From assembly GCF_036226885.1 (NCBI RefSeq), contig NZ_CP109027.1, positions 6,448,001 to 6,512,000 of the forward strand: DNA of 64,000 nt. Reading direction: 5' to 3'. Origin of the DNA: Streptomyces sp. NBC_00663 (GTDB lineage: Bacteria; Actinomycetota; Actinomycetes; Streptomycetales; Streptomycetaceae). The position numbers and the translations under genes were made by a program. This document shows, in pieces, positions 1-7,697 of this stretch; position 1 is the stretch's first letter, and every line of letters starts with the position of its first letter. The notes below the pieces were generated by a model. It worked only from the letters and a program-made list of their open reading frames with translations. It did not search any database and had not been told where the DNA came from.

Positions 1-30
1 CCCGAGCTTCCGGAGACCTACTCTGAAGAT

Positions 31-1104
31 ATGGGAGGGCCTGGAGAACCACCTGAGGGTGCACCCGAGGGCGTCCCCGGGGGTGGTGAGGACGAGTACC
101 GGTCCGTCGTCTTCGACGAGTCGTTCGTCCGTGCTGCCCGGCTCCAGGAGTACTCCGCGCAGGAGCGCATCGCCGACCACGCCCCGGCCGTCCGGCGCCG
201 CCCGCCGATGCGCCGGGGACTGTCCCGGCAGGCCCTCGTCCTGGTCCTGCTGATCGCCCTCGCCTTCGGCACGGCGATCTACATGGGCGTACGGCACCCC
301 TACCAGACCCCCGCCCCCGTACGGGACGTCTCCCTGCCCCTCCAGACGACCGTCGTCCCGCTCGCCCCGGTGGGCCGGGTGCCGGGCGCGGCCGACCCCG
401 AGTACCTGTACGACCACAGCCCCGCCGCGCAGTTCCGGATCGGCGCCGCCGGGATCACACTGCCCGCCGCGCGGGACACCTCGCACTTCTCCGAGACCCA
501 GGTGATGAGCGCGCTGGACACGGTCAAGGAGTACCTGGTCCGGTCCGCCCTCTACCCGGAGGTCCTCACCGGCGGCGAGACCCGCCCCGTCCGCGTCCTG
601 CTCCCCGCCGACCAGCACCTCCAGTTCGACGAGAGCCTGAGCCATCCCGCCGCGGACGGCCGGCACGCGGTGACCGGATGGCTGGTCCGCCTCGACGCCA
701 GGACCGTGCAGCTGGCCGACCCGCAGATCCGGGTGAGCGGGACGCTGGCGGTCAGCGAGACCGAGTCCACGATGCTCGAGGTGACCGCGGACCACACATA
801 CGTGTACGCGCTGCGGGCCGCCGGTGCGGACGCCAAGGCGCAGACCTCGCTGTTCACCGTCCGGCGCGAGCTGCACTTCCGGTTCGACCGGGAGGACGTA
901 CGACTGCACCAGGCGCAGCTGTCCACGTCGTACGTGCAGGCCGGGCCGCTGTCCTGTGGGGACAACGCGGCGGATGTGCTGAGTCCGTTGCTGGCGGGGC
1001 AGACGGCGAAGGCGGGTGGGCCGGTGGGGACCGATCCGTTCGCCACGGATCGGGCCACGGCGGTGTGTGGGACGTTGGCTTCGGGGGCCTTGCCCAAGGG
1101 GTGA
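31..1104 (+). CDS. Conserved membrane-anchored hypothetical protein
   Basis: I do not recognise a characterised family. The 357-residue product has a Gly/Pro/Glu-rich acidic N-terminus, then a conserved-looking stretch (SVVFDESFVRAARLQEYS) and a basic run (RRRPPMRR). One membrane segment follows at about residues 70-90 (QALVLVLLIALAFGTAIYMG), and then a ~265-residue domain that should lie outside the cell. This is a type II single-pass layout. The frame stays open to base 1, but the codons before 31 have unusually low GC at third positions, so ATG 31 is preferred; a GGAG lies rather far upstream. The gene faces the M48 protease across a repeated terminator-like element. Function unknown; cytoplasmic N-terminus inferred from the positive residues before the TM. 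Confidence 0.75.
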   Translation: MGGPGEPPEGAPEGVPGGGEDEYRSVVFDESFVRAARLQEYSAQERIADHAPAVRRRPPMRRGLSRQALVLVLLIALAFGTAIYMGVRHPYQTPAPVRDVSLPLQTTVVPLAPVGRVPGAADPEYLYDHSPAAQFRIGAAGITLPAARDTSHFSETQVMSALDTVKEYLVRSALYPEVLTGGETRPVRVLLPADQHLQFDESLSHPAADGRHAVTGWLVRLDARTVQLADPQIRVSGTLAVSETESTMLEVTADHTYVYALRAAGADAKAQTSLFTVRRELHFRFDREDVRLHQAQLSTSYVQAGPLSCGDNAADVLSPLLAGQTAKAGGPVGTDPFATDRATAVCGTLASGALPKG

Positions 1105-1112
1105 GGGGTTGT

Positions 1113-1134
1113 TCGCGCAGTTCCCCGCGCCCCT
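1113..1134. repeat. Convergent-junction repeat, copy 1
   Basis: Contains the 20-mer CGCGCAGTTCCCCGCGCCCC found at three other places in this window. It lies in the 57-bp gap between two convergent genes. CGCG/CGCG arms and an upstream G-run against the CCCC tail can fold into a hairpin. Probably a bidirectional transcription terminator (inference). Confidence 0.7.
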
Positions 1135-1161
1135 GGGTGCGTTGACCGCGCCCGGCGTTCG

Positions 1162-2271
1162 TCAGTTCTCGTCTGTTTCCGTCGGGGGCTGGTCCTTCGG
1201 GTTTGTGGTCGTGAAGCCGCCGAAGCCTCGGCGGACCCTGCCGCCCAGGTCGCCGGCGCCGCCCGCGATGTCCGTGACCAGCTTCATCAGGGGGTCCTTG
1301 GAGGACTTGACGTTGCTCGCGTAGCTCGCCGCCGACTCGCGGAAGGAGTCGGTGACCGAGGTGTCCTTGTCCTCGGTGCGGCGCGGGTAGTGGCCGTCCA
1401 TCAGGCGCTGGAAGTCGCGGGACTCGGACCACTTCTTCAGCTCGGCCGCCCGGACCGTGGTGAAGGGGTGGCTGCGCGGCAGGACGTTCAGGATCTTCAG
1501 GACCGAGTCGCGCAGGTCGCCGCCGGCCTCGTACTCCTCGGCCTGCTTGAGGAACGCGTCCACGTTCATCTCGTGCAGGTGGTGGCCGCCGGCCAGCTTC
1601 ATCAGGCCGCGCATCGAGGCTTTGAGGTCCTGGCCGACCAGCAGACCCGCGCGGTCCGCGGACAGCTCCGACTTGCGGAACCACTCGCGCAGCGCCGTCA
1701 CGATCGCCATGATCGCGATGTTGCCCAGCGGGATCCACGCCACCCTGAGGGCGAGGCTCGTCAGGAAGAGCAGGATCGTGCGGTAGACGGCGTGCCCGGA
1801 CAGGGCGTGGCCCACCTCGTGGCCGACGACGGCCCGCATCTCCTCCTCGTCGAGCAGATCGACGAGGCCGGTCGTCACGACGATGATCGGCTCGTCCAGG
1901 CCGATGCACATCGCGTTCGGCTTCGGGTCCTGGCTCACGTACATCGGCGGGACCTTCTCCAGGTCCAGGATGTAACAGGCGTCCCGCAGCATGTCGTTGA
2001 GGTACGCGAACTGCTGGTCCGACACCCGCACCGAGTCGGAGAGGAAAAGGAGCCTGAGGCTCCGCTCGGGCAGCAGACCGCTGAGCGCCTTGAAGACCGT
2101 GTCGAAACCGCTCAGCTTGCGCAGCGCCACCAGGGCGGAGCGGTCGGCCGGGTGTTCGTACGCCCGCGAGGAGATCCCGGGGAAGCGCCTGCGCTGCCTG
2201 CTCGGCACGTTCTCGTGGGCGTCGCCCTGGCCGTTCTCGTGCGCGTTCTGCTCGTGGCCGTCGTCGGACAT
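1162..2271 (-). CDS. M48 family (HtpX-like) zinc metalloprotease
   Basis: Predicted membrane-bound zinc endopeptidase. The HEVGH zinc motif is at about residues 150-154 and is followed by two hydrophobic segments (TILLFLTSLALRVAWIPLG and NIAIMAIVTAL). The downstream SELSADRAG supplies the likely third ligand Glu at about 203. This order matches M48/HtpX-type proteases that degrade damaged or misfolded membrane proteins. The ~369-residue length is longer than classical HtpX because of a charged N-terminus and a ~100-residue C-terminal tail. The start chosen (MSDDG) has GGGGGAAG just upstream; an ATG 12 bases earlier (MGEDM) is an alternative. The N-terminus is His/Asp/Glu/Asn rich. The substrate cannot be told from sequence. 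Confidence 0.85.
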   Translation of the reverse strand: MSDDGHEQNAHENGQGDAHENVPSRQRRRFPGISSRAYEHPADRSALVALRKLSGFDTVFKALSGLLPERSLRLLFLSDSVRVSDQQFAYLNDMLRDACYILDLEKVPPMYVSQDPKPNAMCIGLDEPIIVVTTGLVDLLDEEEMRAVVGHEVGHALSGHAVYRTILLFLTSLALRVAWIPLGNIAIMAIVTALREWFRKSELSADRAGLLVGQDLKASMRGLMKLAGGHHLHEMNVDAFLKQAEEYEAGGDLRDSVLKILNVLPRSHPFTTVRAAELKKWSESRDFQRLMDGHYPRRTEDKDTSVTDSFRESAASYASNVKSSKDPLMKLVTDIAGGAGDLGGRVRRGFGGFTTTNPKDQPPTETDEN

Positions 2272-2395
2272 GTCTTCCCCCATGTGCGTGAGTGTGGTCC
2301 TTTGCGGACCCTTGTGCGGCCCTTTGCGCCCCCGAAGCAGAGCCCAGCCTAGGCGGAGATACGGTGGACGGGCAGTACAGCGAAGGAGTCCCGTC

Positions 2396-2557
2396 ATGGA
2401 GCACAGCCCCGCGTCCGCCTGGCTGACCGAAGCCGCGAGCGCAGCCCAGCAGCAAGGGTCGGGGTATCTGCTCCGGGTCGTGCTGGTCGTGATGGTGGTG
2501 GGCTGTGTGCTGACCGCGTGGTTCCTGCTGCGGGGCTACAAGCAGAAGGACGACTGA
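2396..2557 (+). CDS. Small single-pass membrane protein (53 aa)
   Basis: A short gene with a strong ribosome site (GAAGGAG, 7 nt before ATG). The first ~24 residues are polar (MEHSPASAWLTEAASAAQQQ). A membrane helix follows at about 25-45 (LLRVVLVVMVVGCVLTAWFLL) and a charged tail GYKQKDD. Divergent from the M48 protease and upstream of another ~54-aa membrane protein and nadD. No family recognised; the C-terminal charged tail after a single TM suggests a small membrane-complex subunit or regulator (inference). Confidence 0.65.
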   Translation: MEHSPASAWLTEAASAAQQQGSGYLLRVVLVVMVVGCVLTAWFLLRGYKQKDD

Positions 2558-2670
2558 GCCGGACCGGAAGTTCCACCGGGGTCCCAACGGCGGAGTCGGC
2601 GTGATCGCCGCCGAGCCGCCCCCTTACGATGGGCCGACATCTTTGTCCCGCCCACACCGGATAGGTCCAG

Positions 2671-2835
2671 ATGAGCTTCCACAGCACCGCTGCCCAGTTG
2701 GTCACCCTTGCCGCCGAGGGCGAGGAGCACGGCGGCAACCACGAGAGCCTCAGCCCGCTGCTCACCGGCGGCGGCGCGTTCGTCATCCTGCTGCTCCTGC
2801 TGTGGATCACGACCCGTTTCAACCGCGACCGCTGA
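2671..2835 (+). CDS. Small single-pass membrane protein (54 aa) upstream of nadD
   Basis: Translates as a 54-residue protein. The N-terminal ~30 residues are acidic and His-containing (AAEGEEHGGNHESL). A single hydrophobic segment follows at about 34-48 (GGAFVILLLLLWITT) and a short basic end RFNRDR. Same strand as nadD, 59 bp upstream. The ribosome site is weak (ATAGGTCCAG). The layout mirrors the 53-aa protein just before it. From memory a short protein of this kind precedes nadD in other Streptomyces; function unknown. Confidence 0.65.
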   Translation: MSFHSTAAQLVTLAAEGEEHGGNHESLSPLLTGGGAFVILLLLLWITTRFNRDR

Positions 2836-2894
2836 GCCGGAGAGACCCCAGGGGAGACCGGACCCCGCGGAACGGGCCGGTAGGGTCTGCACGC

Positions 2895-3533
2895 ATGGGA
2901 GAGCAGGACATGCCTACCGGCCCGGGCAACGCCCCGTCGAACCCCGGCAAGCGCCGTCTCGGCGTCATGGGCGGGACGTTCGACCCGATCCACCACGGAC
3001 ACCTCGTGGCGGCCAGTGAGGTCGCCGCGCAGTTCCACCTGGACGAGGTGGTGTTCGTGCCGACCGGGCAGCCGTGGCAGAAGAGTCACCGCAGTGTCTC
3101 GCCGGCCGAGGACCGCTATCTGATGACGGTGATCGCCACCGCCGAGAACCCGCAGTTCTCGGTGAGCCGCATCGACATCGACCGCGGCGGGCCCACGTAC
3201 ACCGTGGACACCCTGCGCGACCTGCGCATGATCAACCCCGACACGGACCTCTTCTTCATCACCGGCGCCGACGCCCTCGCCCAGCTCCTCACCTGGCGGG
3301 ACATGGAGGAGCTCTTCTCCCTGGCGCACTTCATCGGGGTCACCCGGCCGGGCCACCACCTGACCGACGCCGGACTCCCGGAGGGCGGTGTCTCTCTCGT
3401 GGAGGTTCCCGCGCTCGCCATCTCCTCCACAGACTGCCGTGCGAGAGTCGCCAAGGGCGACCCCATCTGGTACATGGTGCCGGACGGAGTCGTGCGCTAC
3501 ATCGACAAGCGCGAGCTGTACCGCGGCGAGTGA
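2895..3533 (+). CDS. nadD: Nicotinate-nucleotide adenylyltransferase
   Basis: Transfers AMP from ATP to nicotinate mononucleotide to give deamido-NAD in NAD biosynthesis. Nucleotidyltransferase signature GGTFDPIHHGH lies at about residues 26-36, a substrate-loop segment VPTGQPWQKSH follows, and the ISSTDCR motif typical of NadD/NadM-type enzymes is near the C-terminus. The length (212 aa) fits the family, with ~20 extra N-terminal residues. Start: ATG 2895 has an AGGG 9 nt upstream; ATG 2910 with GGAG 8 nt upstream is an equally good ribosome site. Followed by an LCP protein, rsfS and a phosphatase, an order recalled from other actinobacteria. Confidence 0.95.
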   Translation: MGEQDMPTGPGNAPSNPGKRRLGVMGGTFDPIHHGHLVAASEVAAQFHLDEVVFVPTGQPWQKSHRSVSPAEDRYLMTVIATAENPQFSVSRIDIDRGGPTYTVDTLRDLRMINPDTDLFFITGADALAQLLTWRDMEELFSLAHFIGVTRPGHHLTDAGLPEGGVSLVEVPALAISSTDCRARVAKGDPIWYMVPDGVVRYIDKRELYRGE

Positions 3534-3549
3534 GCCGAGAGGGGCACCG

Positions 3550-5313
3550 GTGAACGACCGATACGACGCGGGACACGGCGGCGACCACGACGACCAGTAC
3601 CAGCTCGTCGGCTACGACGAGTACGGCCGTCCCGTCTACCAGCAGATCCCCCAGCAGCAGCCCCAGCAGCAGCCGTACGACCCGTACGCGCAGCAGACAC
3701 AGCAGGGCTACGGCTACGACCCCTACGCCGCCGGCGGGCAGCAGACGGGGCAGTACCCCGCGCAGCCGTACGACACGGGCAACCAGCGGCCCGTACCGCC
3801 GTACGACCCGTACGACACCGGTCAGCAGACCCCTGTGCCGTCCTACGACCCCTACGGGGGCGGGCAGGGCGCGGCGCCCGGCGGTCCCGGCGCCCCGTAC
3901 GACCCCTACGGGCGGGCCGCGACCAGCGCGCAGCAGCCCCGGGTCGCCGAGCAGACCGCGTACATCCCGCAGCAGGCCGGCCCGCCCGAGGCCGCGGAGC
4001 CCGACGGCCACGGCCGTCCCGAGGGCGCCGAACGCGACTACCACACCGAGCAGTTCTCCTTCGTGGAGGAGCCCGACGGTGACTCCGAGGACGTCATCGA
4101 CTGGCTGAACTTCACCGAGAACCGCACCGAGCGCCGTGAGGAGGCCAAGCGCCGCGCCCGCAGCCGGCTCGTCGCCCTGGTCGTCGTCCTGGCCCTCACC
4201 GCGGTCGGTGGCGTCGGCTACCTCTGGTACGCCGGGAAGCTGCCCGGACTGTCCTCGAAGTCCGACCCCGGGACCGGCACCGGCACGTCCGTCGCCGCCC
4301 AGAACCGCGACGTGATCGTCGTCCACCTCCACAACACCAAGAGCGGCGGCACCTCCACGGCGCTGCTCGTCGACAACACCACCACCCAACAGGGCACCAC
4401 CGTCCTGCTGCCCAACTCCCTCGCCCTGACCGACGACGACGGCACCACGACCACCCTCGCCAAGTCGGTCGACGACGACGGCTCCTCGGGCACCCGTGAG
4501 GCGATCGACACGGTCCTCGGGACCCAGATCCAGGGCACCTGGCGCCTCGACACCCCCTACCTGCAAAACCTCGTCGACCTCGTCGGCAACATCGACGTCG
4601 ACACCGACACCGACGTGCCCGACCCGGCCGCCAAGAAGAAGGGCACCGCGCCCCTGGTGAACAAGGGCGAGGACCAGACCCTCAGCGGCAAGACGGCCGT
4701 CGCCTACGCCACCTACCGCGCCTCCGGCGAGGCCCAGAACGCCCAGCTGGAGCGGTTCGGGCAGGTCATGCAGGCCGTGCTGCGCAAGCTGTCCTCCGAC
4801 GCGGGGGCCGCCACGACCACCGTCCAGACGCTGGCGCAGATCCTCGACCCGTCGCTCACCGACAAGGACCTCGGCACCTTCCTCGCCAAGCTCGCCGACC
4901 TCGCCAAGGGCGGCGACTACAAGACCGCGCTGCTGCCCGTCCAGACCGACGGCACCCTCAGCGCCCAGGCCAGCGACAGCGTGGTCAAGGACGTCCTCGG
5001 CGGCACCGCCAAGAGCCCCGACAAGGACGCCGCGGTCCGCGTCTCCGTCCAGAACGCCAGCGGCGTCAAGGACAACACCGAGAAGGCCCGCGTGGTCCTC
5101 CTCAACGGCGGCTTCACCTTCCTGGAGGGCGGCACGGCCTCCGGCACCCAGGCCGCCTCCAAGGTCGTCTACGCGGACGCCGCCGACAAGGAGAACGCCA
5201 CCGAGGTCGCCAAGACCCTGGGCCTGCCCACCAGCGCCGTCAGCAAGGGCGGGACCACCTCGAACGCGAACGTCTCCGTGGTCCTCGGCCAGAACTACGA
5301 CCCGTCCTCGTAG
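3550..5313 (+). CDS. LytR-CpsA-Psr family protein with LytR_C domain (non-canonical)
   Basis: GTG start preceded by GAGAGGGG, 16 bp after nadD. The cytoplasmic N-terminus (~200 residues) is rich in Tyr, Pro, Gln and Asp, with repeated YDPY motifs. A membrane helix follows at about 207-230 (SRLVALVVVLALTAVGGVGYL), then an extracellular LCP-like region (~260-470) and a C-terminal LytR_C domain at about 493-585. LCP enzymes attach wall glycopolymers to peptidoglycan. Here the usual GSD and PRD segments of the catalytic site look altered (DVIVVHLHNT, TVLLPNSLAL), so catalysis is uncertain. It could be a divergent ligase or a wall-binding structural relative. Confidence 0.75.
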   Translation: MNDRYDAGHGGDHDDQYQLVGYDEYGRPVYQQIPQQQPQQQPYDPYAQQTQQGYGYDPYAAGGQQTGQYPAQPYDTGNQRPVPPYDPYDTGQQTPVPSYDPYGGGQGAAPGGPGAPYDPYGRAATSAQQPRVAEQTAYIPQQAGPPEAAEPDGHGRPEGAERDYHTEQFSFVEEPDGDSEDVIDWLNFTENRTERREEAKRRARSRLVALVVVLALTAVGGVGYLWYAGKLPGLSSKSDPGTGTGTSVAAQNRDVIVVHLHNTKSGGTSTALLVDNTTTQQGTTVLLPNSLALTDDDGTTTTLAKSVDDDGSSGTREAIDTVLGTQIQGTWRLDTPYLQNLVDLVGNIDVDTDTDVPDPAAKKKGTAPLVNKGEDQTLSGKTAVAYATYRASGEAQNAQLERFGQVMQAVLRKLSSDAGAATTTVQTLAQILDPSLTDKDLGTFLAKLADLAKGGDYKTALLPVQTDGTLSAQASDSVVKDVLGGTAKSPDKDAAVRVSVQNASGVKDNTEKARVVLLNGGFTFLEGGTASGTQAASKVVYADAADKENATEVAKTLGLPTSAVSKGGTTSNANVSVVLGQNYDPSS

Positions 5314-5441
5314 CGGCCCCCGACAGGCCGGGTCGCGGACGCCCGTGACCCGGCCCCGCCACGGGCCCCGGTCATCACCGGGGTGCCCTCGGCGGTCGTG
5401 AGACCCTTGAGGTCAAGTGACCGCCGACCGAAAGCCGTGTA

Positions 5442-5888
5442 GTGACCGCCACTGACCGCTCCATCGAGCTCATCCACACCGCCGCACAGGCGGCCGCCGA
5501 CAAGCTCGCGCACGACATCATCGCCTACGACGTCAGCGACGTACTGTCGATCACGGACGCCTTCCTGCTGGCCTCCGCGCCCAACGACCGCCAGGTCAAG
5601 TCGATCGTCGACGAGATCGAGGAGCGCCTGCAAAAGGAGCTCGGCGCCAAGCCCGTACGCCGCGAGGGCGACCGGGACGCCCGCTGGATCCTGCTCGACT
5701 ACGTCGACATCGTCGTCCACGTCCAGCACAGCGAGGAGCGCGTCTTCTACGCCCTGGAGCGGCTGTGGAAGGACTGCCCCGAGCTGGACCTGCCCGAGGA
5801 CGCCAAGGCCACCCGCGGCAAGGCCGAGGAGCACGCCAAGTTGCAGGCCGCCGAGGAGTCCGAGGACCTCGGTGGTGACTGGCGATGA
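5442..5888 (+). CDS. rsfS: Ribosomal silencing factor RsfS
   Basis: RsfS binds ribosomal protein L14 (uL14) on the 50S subunit and blocks subunit joining when nutrients are short. The DUF143/Iojap fold shows as the ITDAFLLASAPNDRQVKSI segment and the DARWILLDYVDIVVHV motif typical of the family. The 148-residue length includes an extra acidic, Glu/Ala-rich C-terminal tail of ~25 residues common in actinobacteria. GTG start. The stop overlaps the next gene by 4 bases (ATGA), so the phosphatase is translationally coupled. Same operon direction as nadD. Confidence 0.93.
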   Translation: MTATDRSIELIHTAAQAAADKLAHDIIAYDVSDVLSITDAFLLASAPNDRQVKSIVDEIEERLQKELGAKPVRREGDRDARWILLDYVDIVVHVQHSEERVFYALERLWKDCPELDLPEDAKATRGKAEEHAKLQAAEESEDLGGDWR

Positions 5889-6559
5889 GCAGCACCGGTG
5901 AGGTGACGGACGCCAAGCGCGGCGGCCGGGGCCGGCGCGTCATCCTGTGGCGGCACGGCCAGACCTCCTGGAACGTGGAGCGCCGCTTCCAGGGCACCAC
6001 GGACGTCGCCCTCACCGAGACCGGCGTCGCCCAGGCCCGGCGCGCCGCCCGGCTGCTCGCCTCCCTGAAGCCCGACGCGGTCGTCTCCTCGGACCTCCAG
6101 CGGGCCGCGAACACCGCCGCCGAGCTCGCCGTGCTCACCGGTCTCGACGTCAGTCACGACGACGGCCTGCGGGAGACCTACGCGGGCGCCTGGCAGGGGC
6201 TGACGCACGAGGAGATCATCGCCTCGTACGGCGAGGAGTACGCCGCGTGGAAGCGTGGCGAGCCGGTCCGTCGCGGTGGCGGCGAACTGGAGACCGAGGT
6301 CGCCGACCGCGCCGCCCCCGTGGTGCTGCGGCACGCCGACAAGCTCCCCGACGACGGCACGCTCGTCGTCGTCAGCCACGGCGGCACGATCCGCACCACC
6401 ATCGGCCGTCTCCTCGGCCTGGAGGCCGGGAACTGGGAGAGCCTCGGCGGCCTCTCCAACTGCTGTTGGTCCGTCCTCGGGGAGGGTGCTCGCGGCTGGC
6501 GCCTCCTTGAGCACAACGCCGGCACCCTGCCGGAGCCGGTGCTCGGCGACGACGACTGA
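5885..6559 (+). CDS. Histidine phosphatase family protein (phosphoglycerate mutase-like)
   Basis: RHG motif LWRHGQTSWN at about residues 20-29 provides the phospho-accepting His. The second catalytic His is in VVVSHGGTIRT, and the ETYAGAWQGL region supplies the acid. The 224-aa length fits cofactor-independent phosphatases of the PGM branch. In mycobacteria the gene after rsfS encodes glucosyl-3-phosphoglycerate phosphatase (GpgP), so that substrate is a reasonable guess, but no residue here proves it. Overlaps rsfS by 4 bp and is followed by a tRNA-Ala gene with its own promoter. Confidence 0.88.
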   Translation: MSSTGEVTDAKRGGRGRRVILWRHGQTSWNVERRFQGTTDVALTETGVAQARRAARLLASLKPDAVVSSDLQRAANTAAELAVLTGLDVSHDDGLRETYAGAWQGLTHEEIIASYGEEYAAWKRGEPVRRGGGELETEVADRAAPVVLRHADKLPDDGTLVVVSHGGTIRTTIGRLLGLEAGNWESLGGLSNCCWSVLGEGARGWRLLEHNAGTLPEPVLGDDD

Positions 6560-6565
6560 GCGGAT

Positions 6566-6595
6566 TTCACTTTCTGCCAGGTCGCAGGCTAAAGT
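6566..6595 (+). promoter_or_regulatory. Candidate promoter of tRNA-Ala (copy 1)
   Basis: TTCACT, 18 nt, TAAAGT. The -10 ends 39 nt before the mature tRNA, leaving a leader of about 33 nt, as at the second copy. Weak -35; inference from spacing. Confidence 0.4.
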
Positions 6596-6634
6596 TCTTC
6601 TTGTTCGCCCCGCCGAGCGGGAAGAACAAAGCTC

Positions 6635-6707
6635 GGGGCTATAGCTCAGTTGGTAGAGCGCCTGCATGGCATGCAGGAGGTCAGGAGTTCAATTCTCCTT
6701 AGCTCCA
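6635..6707 (+). tRNA. tRNA-Ala (anticodon GGC), copy 1
   Basis: A 73-nt cloverleaf. The acceptor GGGGCTA pairs with TAGCTCC (one G-U). The D-arm is GCTC..GAGC, and the anticodon stem CCTGC/GCAGG encloses loop ATGGCAT with anticodon GGC. The T-arm is AGGAG TTCAATT CTCCT. The CCA end is not encoded in full. Reads GCC (and GCU) alanine codons. Identical over all 73 nt to the gene at 9744-9816. A hairpin terminator follows directly. Confidence 0.97.
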
Positions 6708-6713
6708 CAGATG

Positions 6714-6749
6714 AAGATCCCGTCCTCACAGGGCGGGATCTTTCATTTC
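6714..6749. terminator. Terminator after tRNA-Ala copy 1 / end of the XRE gene
   Basis: AAGATCCCG pairs with CGGGATCTT (9 bp, 11-nt loop), followed by TCATTTCC. It overlaps the last codons of the convergent regulator gene, so it may stop transcription from both sides. Confidence 0.7.
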
Positions 6750-7595
6750 CCACAACAGGGCCGTGCGCCGCGCCGTCTCCTCGTCGTCCGGTGTGTAGAC
6801 CACGATCCGGCACTCCGGCATCCCATGGATCGAAAGCGACACCGACGTCAGCCGCAGCTCACCGACCGCGGGGTGACGGAAGCACTTCACCCGCCGTCCG
6901 GGCTCCGCCACGTCGCCGCTCTCCCACAGCCGGGCGAACAGCGGGCTCGCCGCGGACAGCTTGCGTATGAAGCCGTCCCAGGCCGGCTCCCCGGCATGCG
7001 GTCCGTAGGCCGCCCGCAGGGTCGCCACCATCACCGGCAGCTCGGTCTCCCGGAACAGCAGCGGGCAGTGCTCGTCCCGTGCCGTGAACAACCCCCACAG
7101 CGCGTTGGGCGGACGGCCGCTGGGCTGGACCAGCGGCACGGCGAACAGGGTGCGATAGACCTCGTTGGCGGCCAGGATGTCGAACCGCGAGTTGTAGACC
7201 ACCGCCGGGCGTGGTGCCAGGGCGTCGATGATGCCCTGGACCTCCGGGCCCACGGACCGCGCGACGGCCTCCGGCGTTGCCGTGTACGGCACTTCGGCCA
7301 GGCGGTACAGATGCTCACGCTCCGGCGGATCGAGCCGCAGCGTGCGCGCCACGGCGTCCAGGACCTGCGCCGAGGCGTTGATGGGGCGGCCCTGCTCCAG
7401 CCATGTGTACCAGGTCACACCGACCCCCGAGAGCTGGGCGACCTCCTCGCGGCGCAGGCCCGGGGTGCGGCGGCGCAGGCCCGGGGGCATCCCCACGTCC
7501 GCGGGGGTCACCCGGGCGCGCCTGGTGCGCAGAAACGCGGCCAGCTCCGGCCGGCGGCGCTGTGTCGTCCCCATCGTCACGTCCCCCATCGCCAC
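6726..7595 (-). CDS. Helix-turn-helix XRE regulator, MmyB-like
   Basis: A DNA-binding domain fills residues ~15-95, with RRTPGLRREEVAQLSGV and WYTWLEQGR, the signature of the actinobacterial XRE/MmyB regulators. A C-terminal MmyB-type ligand-binding (PAS-like) domain follows at ~110-280 (VVYNSRFDILAANEVYRTLF). 289 residues from the first ATG; ATG 7574 (MGTTQRRR) is an alternative. It diverges from an MFS exporter with a ~100-bp shared control region, the usual layout for a regulator of its neighbour. Closely similar in its N-terminus to the regulator at 62260, which also faces an MFS pump. Ligand unknown. Confidence 0.88.
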   Translation of the reverse strand: MAMGDVTMGTTQRRRPELAAFLRTRRARVTPADVGMPPGLRRRTPGLRREEVAQLSGVGVTWYTWLEQGRPINASAQVLDAVARTLRLDPPEREHLYRLAEVPYTATPEAVARSVGPEVQGIIDALAPRPAVVYNSRFDILAANEVYRTLFAVPLVQPSGRPPNALWGLFTARDEHCPLLFRETELPVMVATLRAAYGPHAGEPAWDGFIRKLSAASPLFARLWESGDVAEPGRRVKCFRHPAVGELRLTSVSLSIHGMPECRIVVYTPDDEETARRTALLWEMKDPAL

Positions 7596-7632
7596 GCCCC
7601 CATCGTCGACGCCCGGCCCGTCTCCTGCCAGG

Positions 7633-7649
7633 TGCTGTCAGTACCAGCA
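7633..7649. promoter_or_regulatory. Possible operator between MmyB regulator and MFS pump
   Basis: Inverted repeat TGCTG-N7-CAGCA in the divergent control region between regulator and exporter. Weak on its own; proposed because regulator sites are expected here. Confidence 0.3.
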
Positions 7650-7697
7650 TCAGCGGGCTCTCGGCACCCGTACCGGGGCGCCGTCACGCTCGACGGC

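Noticed and set aside
6666..7697. N-terminal extension of the first MFS exporter by 344 codons
   Set aside because: It covers the tRNA and runs antisense to the MmyB-like regulator; exporter homology begins after ATG 7698.
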